This document shows, in pieces, positions 6,996 to 15,791 of a stretch of DNA of 64,000 nt. Position 1 is the first letter of the stretch, and every line of letters begins with the position of its first letter. The notes below the pieces were generated by a model that did not search any database, had not been told where the DNA came from, and saw only the letters and a program-made list of their open reading frames with translations. The stretch is from Candidatus Bathyarchaeota archaeon (GTDB lineage Archaea; Thermoproteota; Bathyarchaeia; Bathyarchaeales; Bathycorpusculaceae). The translations under genes and the position numbers were made by a program. The stretch spans positions 1 to 64,000 of the forward strand of contig JALHSQ010000178.1 of NCBI GenBank assembly GCA_022865885.1. The letters are read 5' to 3'.

Positions 6996-8621
6996 CTAGA
7001 ATTCTGGTTTAGGTTTCCCCAGCTTTTTGTCAAGACATGCTTTGATGAAGCCGTAGTATTCTGGGTCAGGTCTTCCGGGACGGCTCTTGAATTCACCGTG
7101 AAATTGGGAGGCGAAGAAAAAGAAGCAAGCCGGCAATTCGAGAAGCTCCATTCTGCGTCCATCGGCACTTTTGCCAGAAAACACCAGGCCTTCTTTCTCA
7201 AGTTCTTCGAAATAGTCAAGGTTAACCTCAAATCTGTGACGATGCCGTTCACACATCTCATCGACCGCGTAAAGTTTCGAAGCCATAGTCTCCGGTTTTA
7301 TGATCACCTTGTGGGCTCCTAGCCGCATCGTTGCACCTTTAACTTCTATCCCTCTCTGTTCAGGCATCAGGTCAATAACAGGGTTCGGCGTGTAAGTATT
7401 AATCTCTGTGCTGTTAGCCTCCTTCAAACCGCAAACATGACGTGCATATTCAATTATCGCAAGCTGAAAACCATAACATATGCCTAGAAACGGAATGTCA
7501 TTCTCCCTAGCGAATCTTATTGCCATTATTTTCCCTTCAGTGCCACGCGGACCGAAGCCATATGGAACAAAAATCCCGTCAAAGCCCTTAAGAACTTCTA
7601 TTGCTTCAGGGTTCTGTTCAAGTTTCTCTGCCTCCAAGTAGTTGATGCAGACTCGCGCCCTTGCGGCTGCCCCTCCATGGCGTAATGCTTCGCTCATGCT
7701 AACGTAACTGTCAGCCAGCCCTGCATATTTGCCAACAAGAGCAATTTTCACTTCGTGTTCAGGCTTCAAGAGAGCATCCACGAATCTCTTCCAATCCTTA
7801 AAGTCCTTCTTGCATTCCGTGAACCCGAATCTCTTACAGACAAAATCGCCCATCCCCTGTTCATCTAGGATTAGCGGAACCTGATAGATGGATTCGACGT
7901 TGTAGGAGCAGAAGACTGCATCTTCAGGAATTGTGCCAAACAAGGCGATTTTTCTACGAGATTCAGAGTCTATCATTTCTGGGCTTCTCGCAACTATAAT
8001 GTCAGGCTGGATACCGATGCGTCTCAGTTCGTTGACGCTATGTTGAAGTGGCTTTGTTTTCATTTCTTTTGTGACGTCTAAGACAGGAACTAGAGCAACA
8101 TGCACGTACATGGTATTCTCGTAGCCTTCCTCCAAACGCATTTGCCGAATGGCTTCAAGAAAAGGAAGACCTTCAATGTCTCCCACCGTGCCGCCTACCT
8201 CGGTCAATACCACATCCGCACCAGAGTTTTTTGCCACAGTGCGTATTCGATGCTTGATTTCGTTAGTCACATGCGGCACAATCTGCACGCATCTTCCAAG
8301 AAAATCGCCCCTTCGCTCTTTTTCAATCACCGTCTTGTAAACTGTTCCCGTCGTAAAATTGTTTTCAGTCTTTAGGTTCAGGTCCAAGAAGCGTTCGTAC
8401 CAACCCAAGTCTAGGTCAGTTTCTCCCCCATCGTCTGTCACGTAGACTTCGCCATGCATGTACGGGTTCATTGTTCCAGCGTCAACATTCACGTAAGGAT
8501 CGATCTTGACAACTGTAACTCTCAAACTTCTAGTTTGAAGCATTTTTCCAATTGAAGAAGTCAAAATGCCCTTCCCAACAGAGCTCAACACACCGCCCGT
8601 AACGAAGACGAATTTAGCCAT
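6996..8621 (-). CDS. pyrG: CTP synthase
   Basis: A full-length 541-residue CTP synthase converting UTP, ATP and glutamine to CTP. The N-terminal synthetase domain begins KFVFVTGGVLSSVGKGI with its nucleotide loop and includes the NPYMHGEVYVTDDG segment. The class I glutamine amidotransferase domain occupies about residues 290-535, with the nucleophile C381 in GICYGFQ and the His/Glu pair in QFHGEFKSRP. The cytosine biosynthesis role is firm. ATG at 8621; a TATA-like box lies about 45 bases upstream. Confidence 0.97.
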   Translation of the reverse strand: MAKFVFVTGGVLSSVGKGILTSSIGKMLQTRSLRVTVVKIDPYVNVDAGTMNPYMHGEVYVTDDGGETDLDLGWYERFLDLNLKTENNFTTGTVYKTVIEKERRGDFLGRCVQIVPHVTNEIKHRIRTVAKNSGADVVLTEVGGTVGDIEGLPFLEAIRQMRLEEGYENTMYVHVALVPVLDVTKEMKTKPLQHSVNELRRIGIQPDIIVARSPEMIDSESRRKIALFGTIPEDAVFCSYNVESIYQVPLILDEQGMGDFVCKRFGFTECKKDFKDWKRFVDALLKPEHEVKIALVGKYAGLADSYVSMSEALRHGGAAARARVCINYLEAEKLEQNPEAIEVLKGFDGIFVPYGFGPRGTEGKIMAIRFARENDIPFLGICYGFQLAIIEYARHVCGLKEANSTEINTYTPNPVIDLMPEQRGIEVKGATMRLGAHKVIIKPETMASKLYAVDEMCERHRHRFEVNLDYFEELEKEGLVFSGKSADGRRMELLELPACFFFFASQFHGEFKSRPGRPDPEYYGFIKACLDKKLGKPKPEF

Positions 8622-8662
8622 ACGTTTTCGTCCCTTACAATAGCGAAACCATAAACCCTATC

Positions 8663-8680
8663 AGCATTTAAACTCTTTCG
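8663..8680 (-). promoter_or_regulatory. Putative archaeal promoter of pyrG
   Basis: On the minus strand CGAAAGAG is followed by TTTAAATGC, which fits a BRE-TATA pair placed about 45 bases ahead of the pyrG start. Confidence 0.4.
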
Positions 8681-8798
8681 TGTATTTTCCACGAGTATTT
8701 CCCAGCTAGCCCTTATCTACAAAAGCCGGCCTTAGACCGCTGCTAAACTTGGAAAAAAGCCCGCAGTTTAAGCAGTGCTAAACACTGAGCCCGCGGAG

Positions 8799-9257
8799 TC
8801 ATCCTGCCAACTTGACAAGGCTGCTCACGATAATTGCCAATCCAACGGAAATCACTACTCCTGCAATGAAACCAAACCAGCCTATCGATCCGATTGCCAG
8901 CAAACTCAGGAAGTAACCAGCACTAAACCAAAAAGCTATGCCGGATGCTTCACCCGCTTTTTTGTCCAGCGAATCATGAAGAGCAAATCTCAGTACTAGA
9001 ATGACTATTTGGGATATTCCGAATAAGAAGCAAAACTGCATTGCTGCCGTGTAGAGAACTGGGTGATTGTTTTGTGGCTCAGGAAGAGCAATGTTGCTTG
9101 TCACGTTTTGCAGGTGAAAGTCTTTGGCGAAATTGACCGCTTCATCAGTCAGGTTTGGAGTAAGCATCCAAACTGTGCCTAATATCACCACAAAGAATCC
9201 GAACGAAAGCAGACCAAGCCAATCTGTGCCTCTTGAACGTCGCCTAACACTTGCCAT
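8799..9257 (-). CDS. Four-helix membrane protein of unknown function
   Basis: A 152-residue protein with a basic N-terminus (MASVRRRSRG) and four hydrophobic segments at about 14-32, 65-88, 100-122 and 125-150. A polar loop between the first two carries NVT, possibly facing outside. No family recognised. The 40 bases after its stop contain short inverted and direct repeats around GCTAAAC (8740-8790) that may form a weak terminator. Confidence 0.6.
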   Translation of the reverse strand: MASVRRRSRGTDWLGLLSFGFFVVILGTVWMLTPNLTDEAVNFAKDFHLQNVTSNIALPEPQNNHPVLYTAAMQFCFLFGISQIVILVLRFALHDSLDKKAGEASGIAFWFSAGYFLSLLAIGSIGWFGFIAGVVISVGLAIIVSSLVKLAG

Positions 9258-9377
9258 GGACTACACCAGTCGGATACTTGATTGGTGTTTCCCTCTTAAA
9301 TCAATTGCCATGGAGCGTAATGAAAAAAGCATTAAGAAGGGGAGACATGATAATTCTGTTTAACAGGAGACAACTAG

Positions 9378-10799
9378 GTGAAAGTTCTCTTCATAGAGCC
9401 GCCAAAGGAACAATGGTTTGTTATGGGAGAGTACTTGCCACCTCCCTACGGGATCATCCAACTCGCGGCATACTTGGAGAGGGAAGCCAAGGATGTTGAA
9501 ATCGAAATCCTGGATTGCAACGCTCAGCATGTAGATTGGAAAGACCTGCAAAAACATATAGAATCAGCTAACCCCGACATCGTCGCGTCAAGCTCACTGG
9601 CCACATGCAACACGTACGTTGTTGCTAGAACGCTTGAAACGGCCAAGAAAGCAAACCCAAGCATCCTCACTGTGACAGGTGGACAGCATTTCACGGCCAC
9701 GGCTCAAGAGAGTCTTGAAGAGTATCAGGATATTGACGTGGTTGTGCGTGGAGAGGGGGAACAGACTTTCGCGGAGCTTGCAACTTCAGCTAATAAGAGC
9801 TCATTCAAGACAATAGAAGGAATCTCTTACAGGCAAAACGGAAAAGTCATCCATAATCCTCCTCGACCCTTGATTGACAATCTTGAAAGGTTACCGTATC
9901 CAGGCTATCATCTTGTCAAGGATTTCCTTCGCAAATATCATTTTGCGGCAATGGCTGGCCGCGATGCACCCTACCAGCTTGTCGAAGGAGCAAGAGGATG
10001 CCTCCACGAATGCACCTTCTGCACGCAATGGCGACATTGGCAGGGGAAATGGAGATCGAAATCTCCAAAACGCATAGCGGATGAGATCGAATTCTGCTAT
10101 CGAAATCATGGTGGCAGGTTCATCTGGTTGACTGACGACAACCTGGGATCAGGCACACGAGCAAAGGATATCGCTGAAGAAATCATCAAACGCAAAATAC
10201 CCGATGATTTGACATGGTTTGTGCAAGCAAGATGTGACGACATAGTCCGGAATAAGGAAGCATTGCCAAGATTGCGGAAATCAGGGCTCAGTTGGGTTCT
10301 TCTGGGAGTTGAAAGCTCGGAGCCCCAGGTTCTTCAGGACTTCAAGAAGGGAATAACTCCGGAAGATGCAAAAGAAGCCGTGAAATTGTTGAGGAGCAAC
10401 AATATTTTTGCACACGCAATGTTCATTATTGGAAACCGGAAAGACACCACCAAGTCAATAGCAAGGCTTCGGGAGTTTGCCAACGAATTAGATCCAGATT
10501 TCGCCATCTTTGCCATTCTAACACCATTTCCAGGAAACGAAATCTTCGACGAAGCAAAGAGAAAGGGTTGGATCGAAGATACTAACTGGTCACATTATGA
10601 CATGGTCCACGCGATAATGCCTACCGAGACTTTGTCAATTGAGGAAATACAAGAAGAACTCTACGAGTGTTACAGAAGCTTCTACGGGTCTTGGCGTAGG
10701 AGATTAGGTGGAACGTTTTCTCGTAACGAGATGAGAAGAAGATTATCTTGGCATATGGCGCGGAAAGGCATAGTCAAGCAACTGAGGTCACTATTCTAG
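9378..10799 (+). CDS. B12-binding-domain radical SAM protein
   Basis: A 473-residue protein with an N-terminal Rossmann-like cobalamin-binding-type domain (about 1-140, without a clear DxHxxG motif) and a radical SAM domain whose cluster motif GCLHECTFC supplies C208, C212 and C215. The segment GGRFIWLTDDNLG follows as the usual second strand, and GVESSEPQVLQ is typical of the Elp3/MiaB/NifB clade. Such enzymes perform methylations or ring chemistries on unknown substrates. The start is GTG at 9378 with GGAGA just upstream. The next gene begins 11 bases after its stop and is probably co-transcribed. The specific reaction is not predictable. Confidence 0.88.
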   Translation: MKVLFIEPPKEQWFVMGEYLPPPYGIIQLAAYLEREAKDVEIEILDCNAQHVDWKDLQKHIESANPDIVASSSLATCNTYVVARTLETAKKANPSILTVTGGQHFTATAQESLEEYQDIDVVVRGEGEQTFAELATSANKSSFKTIEGISYRQNGKVIHNPPRPLIDNLERLPYPGYHLVKDFLRKYHFAAMAGRDAPYQLVEGARGCLHECTFCTQWRHWQGKWRSKSPKRIADEIEFCYRNHGGRFIWLTDDNLGSGTRAKDIAEEIIKRKIPDDLTWFVQARCDDIVRNKEALPRLRKSGLSWVLLGVESSEPQVLQDFKKGITPEDAKEAVKLLRSNNIFAHAMFIIGNRKDTTKSIARLREFANELDPDFAIFAILTPFPGNEIFDEAKRKGWIEDTNWSHYDMVHAIMPTETLSIEEIQEELYECYRSFYGSWRRRLGGTFSRNEMRRRLSWHMARKGIVKQLRSLF

Positions 10800-10809
10800 A
10801 GGACGTAGC

Positions 10810-11529
10810 ATGCACAGGAGCAGCTCATCAAATTCCTTGTTGCTTTTCTCAATATTCGCCTCTATCTTTGGATTGCTGGCAGTCGCGTTATTCGCGTCGT
10901 TACCCCCGATGATTATTGTGGATGTTTCTTGGCGAAAACCGTTAGTGGGTCTAAGCTTCACGTTTATCTGCGCATCTGGAATAGTGGCCGCCATTTTTCC
11001 TAACAAATGCCAAAAAGGATCGCATTTCCAAGAAAAACGCAAGCGAGGAGTCAGCAATCTCGCACGCTCTGCCTCACATAGCATTATAAAGGGACACCAT
11101 CCTGACTGCGGAGAGTTTTCAGCACATGTAGTCGAGATACGGGGACGAACGTTTTGCGCTGCATGCACAGGCTTGCTTATTGGAGCCGTCGGTGCGCTTC
11201 TCGGAACCGCATGGTACTTTTTCCTGGGGTGGGCTTTTGAGCAGGCGAGTTTTCCACTCGTCTTGGTTGGCCAAGCATTAACTGCTTGCGGCTTCTTCCA
11301 ACTGGCATCTAAGAGTATCACACGGTTATTTATGAATGCCATTTTTGTGCTTGGCCCTTTCATGATTCTTGTGGGCTTGGATATGTTGGCGAAAAGCGTG
11401 TTCATTGACTTCTATGTCGTTGGCCTAATTGCGCTTTGGATCTGGACAAGGGTTCTTCTTTCGCAATGGGATCACAACAGAACTTGCCGCGTATGCACAC
11501 AAGATTGCGGTAATAAAAGAAAATGTTGA
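10810..11529 (+). CDS. Membrane protein with conserved His/Cys loop
   Basis: A 239-residue protein with two N-terminal membrane segments (about 10-32, 43-62), a cytosolic or external loop holding GHHPDCGEFS and TFCAACTGL, and four more hydrophobic segments to residue 220. A last cysteine cluster sits at the C-terminus (CRVCTQDC). The paired HHPDC and CxxC motifs suggest a metal or cluster site at the membrane edge. It follows the radical SAM gene by 11 bases, which suggests related work, but no function is known to me. Convergent with the next gene. Confidence 0.65.
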   Translation: MHRSSSSNSLLLFSIFASIFGLLAVALFASLPPMIIVDVSWRKPLVGLSFTFICASGIVAAIFPNKCQKGSHFQEKRKRGVSNLARSASHSIIKGHHPDCGEFSAHVVEIRGRTFCAACTGLLIGAVGALLGTAWYFFLGWAFEQASFPLVLVGQALTACGFFQLASKSITRLFMNAIFVLGPFMILVGLDMLAKSVFIDFYVVGLIALWIWTRVLLSQWDHNRTCRVCTQDCGNKRKC

Positions 11530-11531
11530 GG

Positions 11532-11855
11532 CTAGTATCTGCGACGCAACGCGAATAGAGCGCCTATGATCATTAGTACACCGAAGATTATTATTGCGAA
11601 AGGCCAGATCTCCACACTCTTGGAAATGGTTCCCGTCTGCTGCAAGAACCATATGATTCCTGCGAGCATTATGATTAGGCCGATTGCTACGCCCACAACC
11701 GAGCCGCCTCGGGGGATGCCGAAACATTCGCCTTCCATTCGTCTGTAATGCTCACTTTCACCTGTAACATACAATCGTGCACCGCATTGAGTACACACTT
11801 GCGTATTATCGTCATTCTTTGTGCCACATTTTACGCAGTAAACCATATCATCCAT
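11532..11855 (-). CDS. Zinc-ribbon membrane protein
   Basis: A 107-residue protein: zinc ribbon with CVKCG and CTQCG (residues 7-25), a linker, then two membrane helices at about 53-70 and 82-102. This small ribbon-plus-2TM layout is common in archaea and has no assigned role. It ends only three bases from the convergent gene. Confidence 0.75.
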   Translation of the reverse strand: MDDMVYCVKCGTKNDDNTQVCTQCGARLYVTGESEHYRRMEGECFGIPRGGSVVGVAIGLIIMLAGIIWFLQQTGTISKSVEIWPFAIIIFGVLMIIGALFALRRRY

Positions 11856-11904
11856 GCCTCTGTCTTATTCATTGCTGACGTATCGTTTTAAGACTTTTGG
11901 TATG

Positions 11905-12288
11905 TTAGCCTTGTAATAATTCAGCTTGACTGATGATAGTGGCCAATTGCTCTTTGTCAAGTCTTAAACCATGACAGTACCTCCCGCGAAATCTGGCTGC
12001 TCGCAAGAAGGTCTGCTTGGTCGGCAGAGGCCTGTCAAACCTGACGACGTATTTAAGTATCAAGGCTGTTCCCCAGCCAAATTTCTCGCATTCACTTCTT
12101 TCGGCATCATGGAGCTTCCCCGCGTCACACACGTTGTCTATCATACCGTAACCCACAATGGCGTCACCAGTAATCGTTTTATGAACAAATAGCAGTGTGT
12201 CTCCAGCTTGCCATTTTCTGCGAATGCTTGTGTAGTAGGTGATTCTGTTGAAAACCTGATCGACCCACTGCCTTGTCGCGATTCTCAC
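11905..12288 (-). CDS. Small EVE/ASCH-like (PUA-superfamily) protein, tentative
   Basis: A 127-residue protein starting at GTG 12288. The stretch WQAGDTLLFVHK followed by GDAIVGYGMIDNV resembles the strand-turn-strand core of EVE/ASCH (PUA-like) domains, where a KxGD-type turn precedes a strand. These domains bind modified nucleotides or RNA. The open frame continues 17 codons upstream without an ATG, so the N-terminus is uncertain. The assignment is by eye and tentative. Confidence 0.5.
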   Translation of the reverse strand: MRIATRQWVDQVFNRITYYTSIRRKWQAGDTLLFVHKTITGDAIVGYGMIDNVCDAGKLHDAERSECEKFGWGTALILKYVVRFDRPLPTKQTFLRAARFRGRYCHGLRLDKEQLATIISQAELLQG

Positions 12289-12463
12289 AGTGTATCCTAC
12301 AGAGCTCAGGTCGACGCCTCCGTATCGGCGATTACTGCATTAAGCGTATTCATGGTTGAATCAGCAAGACACACATCCCAACATCCCTATCTCTAATAGT
12401 GCTTCCAACTGACGCCTAGCTTTCGACATGTCTCAAAGTATCCAACAAAGAATATGTGCGCCT

Positions 12464-13498
12464 TTATGGGTTAATAGCAATTTTGATTGCCGACTTCGTG
12501 GTGGAAAGTGTTTCGAAAACCTCGTTTATCTCCTCAAGCTTCTTTCTTCCTGTAACGAGTGGTCTGACATCGATCGCCCGCGAAGAAATCAGATTCAGGG
12601 CCTTTCTAAAATGCAGCGGGGTTGCATGAAAAGTGCCAAGAACCGTTGTCTCGCCATAATGAAGCATTCCCGCGTCAATATTGACCTCAGTTCCGGGTGG
12701 ACACCCACCAAACTCTAAGACTGTTCCGCCCTTCTTGACGAGTTTCAAGGCTTCCTTCCAAGTGCTGGGCAAACCTATGGCTTCAATCACGACGTCTGCA
12801 CCGTATCCAGCGGTTAGCTGGTGAACTCTCTCCGCAACATCTCCCTCTCCCCCATTGACAGTCTCATCTGCACCAAGCTTTCTCGCATAAGCCAATCTTT
12901 CTTCCACAAGATCGATAATTATTGCCTTCTCAACTCCCATCTTCTTCGCAACCAGAAGATGCAGTAGCCCGATTGGTCCGGCACCAATAATCGCAACTGT
13001 ATCGCCCAGCTTCACCCCTGCCTCCTCAACACCATGCAACACACACGCTAGAGGCTCGGCGATAGCTGCCTCCTCAAAAGAAACATGACCGGGGATTTCC
13101 TGCATGTTAACCAGAACCATCCGTGCTGGAACCTTGATGTACTCAGCATATGCCCCCCAAAGCCAAATCATGTGTTCACACAGATTATATTTGCCTCGCT
13201 GACACATCACGCAACGCAAACAAGGAGCACTATTGCCAGCGCGAACACGCATACCCACACGGGGCCACTCTGACCCGTCACCGACTTCAATCACTTCGCC
13301 TGACCATTCGTGGCCAAAGATTGCGGGCAGACTTATGACCTTCTCAACGTAACCCCTTTGAAAAATCTTCAAGTCAGTACCACACGTTGTCGCGGCTCCG
13401 ACTCTTACAAGAACCTCCCCAGCTTCAACAATTGGAACTTGAACGTCTTCAACCCTCAAGTCCTTCACGCCATAAAGCACCGCGGCTTTCATCTTCAT
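12464..13498 (-). CDS. Zinc-dependent medium-chain alcohol dehydrogenase
   Basis: About 344 residues of the MDR superfamily, closest by eye to the threonine/sorbitol dehydrogenase group. Catalytic zinc ligands are in CGTD and GHEWSGEV; the structural zinc site CLRCVMCQRGKYNLC has four cysteines; the Rossmann motif GAGPIGLLHL lies near residue 170. It oxidises an alcohol or polyol with NAD(P); the substrate is unresolved. ATG at 13498 is preferred over a longer frame to 13522, because the longer one would overlap the upstream nuclease gene that ends at 13519. Confidence 0.88.
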   Translation of the reverse strand: MKMKAAVLYGVKDLRVEDVQVPIVEAGEVLVRVGAATTCGTDLKIFQRGYVEKVISLPAIFGHEWSGEVIEVGDGSEWPRVGMRVRAGNSAPCLRCVMCQRGKYNLCEHMIWLWGAYAEYIKVPARMVLVNMQEIPGHVSFEEAAIAEPLACVLHGVEEAGVKLGDTVAIIGAGPIGLLHLLVAKKMGVEKAIIIDLVEERLAYARKLGADETVNGGEGDVAERVHQLTAGYGADVVIEAIGLPSTWKEALKLVKKGGTVLEFGGCPPGTEVNIDAGMLHYGETTVLGTFHATPLHFRKALNLISSRAIDVRPLVTGRKKLEEINEVFETLSTTKSAIKIAINP

Positions 13499-13518
13499 CA
13501 CTCGCAAAGTATGGACAC

Positions 13519-14079
13519 TCAACTACTTAACTGTAAATTAATGACCAAACCAGCTAGGATTCGCACTTTGTCTTTGCGGGAGACAACAAAAGTGACCGTG
13601 CAAGACTTAAGTAATATCCAATCTAAACCGTTAGTTGCTATGCCATAGTCGGTATTTGATGATCTTAATGAAATCCATTCGTCTACTTGTGAGACTCCAT
13701 AACCTGAGCTTCGCAAGTCCACACTTAATGGTTCAGCTTCAACATAGAAAATAGGCTTACTTTGACTCCGTGGTCTAATAGTGTAATCTGGCGTTCTTGT
13801 GCTACCTGCTGGTGCAGATAAAACGGTTTCTGGAACAATCTCGTAACCAAGAAACTCAATTATAGGTTCTATTAGTCTTCTTTTAACAAATTCCTCAGGC
13901 TCTTGTCTATCCACTAAGTCTCTTGATTGATAACTTGCTGAGCTGATAAGCACTTCTTGAAAAGTCGCAACTCGCCGAAACTTGCTTCTAACTATTTGAT
14001 AGAGTTCTCGCAGTTTTCGATCAAGCGTATCTATTCTTTGTTGATCTATTGAAGGAAAGGCAAAACGAGTCTGTGACAT
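13519..14079 (-). CDS. Orphan Eco57I-type restriction nuclease domain
   Basis: A 186-residue protein matching the N-terminal nuclease module of type IIG/Eco57I-like and related type I enzymes: EEFVKRRLIEPIIEFLGYEIVPE, then TPDYTIR, a FYVEAEP strand and DEWISLRSSNTDYGIATNGLDWIL. The D of PDYTI and ExE of YVEAEP fit a PD-(D/E)XK active site with Glu in place of the usual Lys. Complete relatives are about 1,000 residues with methylase and specificity domains, and neither is encoded nearby. It is a free-standing domain or a truncated remnant. It lies immediately upstream of the alcohol dehydrogenase. Confidence 0.7.
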   Translation of the reverse strand: MSQTRFAFPSIDQQRIDTLDRKLRELYQIVRSKFRRVATFQEVLISSASYQSRDLVDRQEPEEFVKRRLIEPIIEFLGYEIVPETVLSAPAGSTRTPDYTIRPRSQSKPIFYVEAEPLSVDLRSSGYGVSQVDEWISLRSSNTDYGIATNGLDWILLKSCTVTFVVSRKDKVRILAGLVINLQLSS

Positions 14080-14324
14080 GCAAAGTCATTGATGAATTGT
14101 TTTGAAGCCATTATAATATTAGCGTCTGGTGACAGTTCCGCATGCGCTATCAAGATTAACTAAGCAGGGTTCTGTTACCTGATCGGCACTTCTTGATTTA
14201 ACTGAGAAGTCTGTTAACCAACGGTGCTCTTTCAGAGTGTATCCAGAAACAGAAGAGTTCATTACCAAGCGCTTTGCTCGGCGCCTTTTTTGAAATATGT
14301 CTATCGTATTCTCTGGGTTTCTGT

Positions 14325-14981
14325 CTAGTCTAATTTGAAGGCTGAAGGGCAAAGCTTGCTCAACACGCATATTTCGCACTTAGGTTTCTTTGCTGTGCAA
14401 GTCATTCTGCCTTGAGTTATCATAAGATCTGTGAAGGTCGCCCAGTCTGTTTTTGGTACTTGTTCCATCAAGTCCATTTCTATCTTATTCGGATCCTTGT
14501 TCTCTGTAAGTCCAAGCCTGTTAGCAAGTCTGCATACGTGAGTGTCTACCGCTATTCCAGCAATAATTCCAAAAACGTTTGACAAAACGATATTGGCGGT
14601 TTTTCTTGCCACTCCTGGCAACTCAAGAAGCTCTTCCATCGTATTGGGAATTCGCGAGTTGAATTTCCTGATGAGCATTTGGCAGCACTTCTTTATGTTT
14701 CTGGCCTTGTTTCTGTAGAAACCGGTGGACTTTATGTCCAGTTCGAGTTCTCTCAGATTCGCATTAGCGTAATCTTCTACTTCCCTGTATTTCTTGAAGA
14801 GTATCTGCGTCACGATGTTCACTCTCTTGTCGGTGCATTGAGCAGAAAGAATGGTGGCCACCAAGAGTTCCAGAGGATTACTGTAGCTCAGGGCTATCTT
14901 TGCGTCTGGATACTCCTCCTTCAGAAGTCTAATTATCTCGACGGTTTTATTGCTGCTTTCTTTTTTCATGGGTTTGGGCAC
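14325..14981 (-). CDS. nth: Endonuclease III
   Basis: A 218-residue DNA glycosylase/AP lyase for oxidised pyrimidines. The helix-hairpin-helix LPGVARKTANIVL provides the catalytic Lys and the following AVDTHVCR the catalytic Asp. The C-terminal 4Fe-4S loop has Cys spacing C-x6-C-x2-C-x5-C (CTAKKPKCEICVLSKLC). Length and motif order match bacterial and archaeal Nth. A second, more divergent member is at 55968. Confidence 0.95.
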   Translation of the reverse strand: MPKPMKKESSNKTVEIIRLLKEEYPDAKIALSYSNPLELLVATILSAQCTDKRVNIVTQILFKKYREVEDYANANLRELELDIKSTGFYRNKARNIKKCCQMLIRKFNSRIPNTMEELLELPGVARKTANIVLSNVFGIIAGIAVDTHVCRLANRLGLTENKDPNKIEMDLMEQVPKTDWATFTDLMITQGRMTCTAKKPKCEICVLSKLCPSAFKLD

Positions 14982-15070
14982 CGCTTCTTTGTTTGTTCGC
15001 TAAGGCATCTTTTTTCTGTGGTCTCGTAGAAAGCTTTTACTTTTTCCACTAACATTGTAGTTCTTAGGTG

Positions 15071-15226
15071 ATGGTATTGGGTATCAGACTCTTGGTTAAT
15101 GGTGAAGAAATAGAGTTAAACGAGTTTGCCGCAAAGATTTTGGGTGGAACAATCATTGGGGCAGTCACTTCTCTCCGAGGAATAAAGAAGGACTGGAAAG
15201 AAATCGAGGTAAAGGTGACGAAATAA
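15071..15226 (+). CDS. Small conserved-looking 51-residue protein
   Basis: ATG at 15071 opens 51 codons ending TAA at 15224-15226; an in-frame GTG directly precedes the ATG. The protein starts MVLGIRLLVNGEEIELNEF and has a GGTIIGAVTSLRGIKK turn and a lysine-rich end, a compact alpha-beta pattern with codon use like its neighbours. AGGTG overlaps the start, so the leader is very short. It sits between nth (minus) and the FTR fusion gene (minus), the only plus-strand gene here. No family name is known to me; a conserved small archaeal protein is likely. Confidence 0.55.
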   Translation: MVLGIRLLVNGEEIELNEFAAKILGGTIIGAVTSLRGIKKDWKEIEVKVTK

Positions 15227-15251
15227 GCCTTCGCTTTGTCGAATTCTAGCC

Positions 15252-15791
15252 TCAATCGTCTACTTGTATTGACATTTCCGCAAACATTTCTCTTTTTGCT
15301 TTGCATATGGGGCAGATGTAGGGCGGATCTTCGCGGAAGACAACATAGCCACACTGCTTACAGTACCACAGTTTCTTTCTGATTCTCGGCGTTTCTTTTG
15401 TGGATGTTGGAGCAGTTTCCGTTTTCTTTTCAGAAGTTCCTGAAGCAGGCGCGTATGATCTTGTCTGTTTTGCTACTGGTCTGCGTTCTGGGATCGCCTG
15501 CAGGGGGGTTTTGCCCTCGAAAACGTCTTTTCTCACGTATAATGCGCAATAGCAGGTTCCGTATTCGATTACGTCGGGGTCTCGATAGTCGCAAGGGCAG
15601 ATTATGTCTCTGTCAACTTCGAGATTGCCTGATGCTAGTCTACATGGGCATGACGGGTAACCGTAACGTTCTTCATTCTCCCTGAGTCCTTGGAGCAGGT
15701 TTTGGAGAAATTCAGTGTCGGGATTAAGGTAATAGCCGTAGGTTTTCGCGTCGTTTTCCGCTCGTTGCCGCACTTTGTCCAAGCTTGTCAA
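15252..15791 (-). CDS. Ferredoxin:thioredoxin reductase catalytic chain fused to rubredoxin-like domain
   Basis: A 179-residue fusion. Residues 1-100 match the FTR catalytic subunit, with CPCR near 48-51, CPCD about 17 residues later, and CYC after a further short gap; these cysteines hold the 4Fe-4S cluster and redox disulfide that pass ferredoxin electrons to thioredoxin-like proteins. After a Ser/Thr/Pro-rich linker, residues 140-170 form a rubredoxin-like domain (CKQCG and CPIC). The start overlaps the end of the glutaredoxin gene by four bases, so both are translated together. The fused rubredoxin probably supplies or takes electrons; the pairing with glutaredoxin suggests a dedicated thiol relay. 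Confidence 0.88.
   Translation of the reverse strand: MTSLDKVRQRAENDAKTYGYYLNPDTEFLQNLLQGLRENEERYGYPSCPCRLASGNLEVDRDIICPCDYRDPDVIEYGTCYCALYVRKDVFEGKTPLQAIPERRPVAKQTRSYAPASGTSEKKTETAPTSTKETPRIRKKLWYCKQCGYVVFREDPPYICPICKAKREMFAEMSIQVDD

Noticed and set aside
14119-14379. 86-codon minus-strand frame between nth and the nuclease-domain gene
   Set aside because: Overlaps the end of nth in another frame, and its composition is unlike neighbouring proteins.
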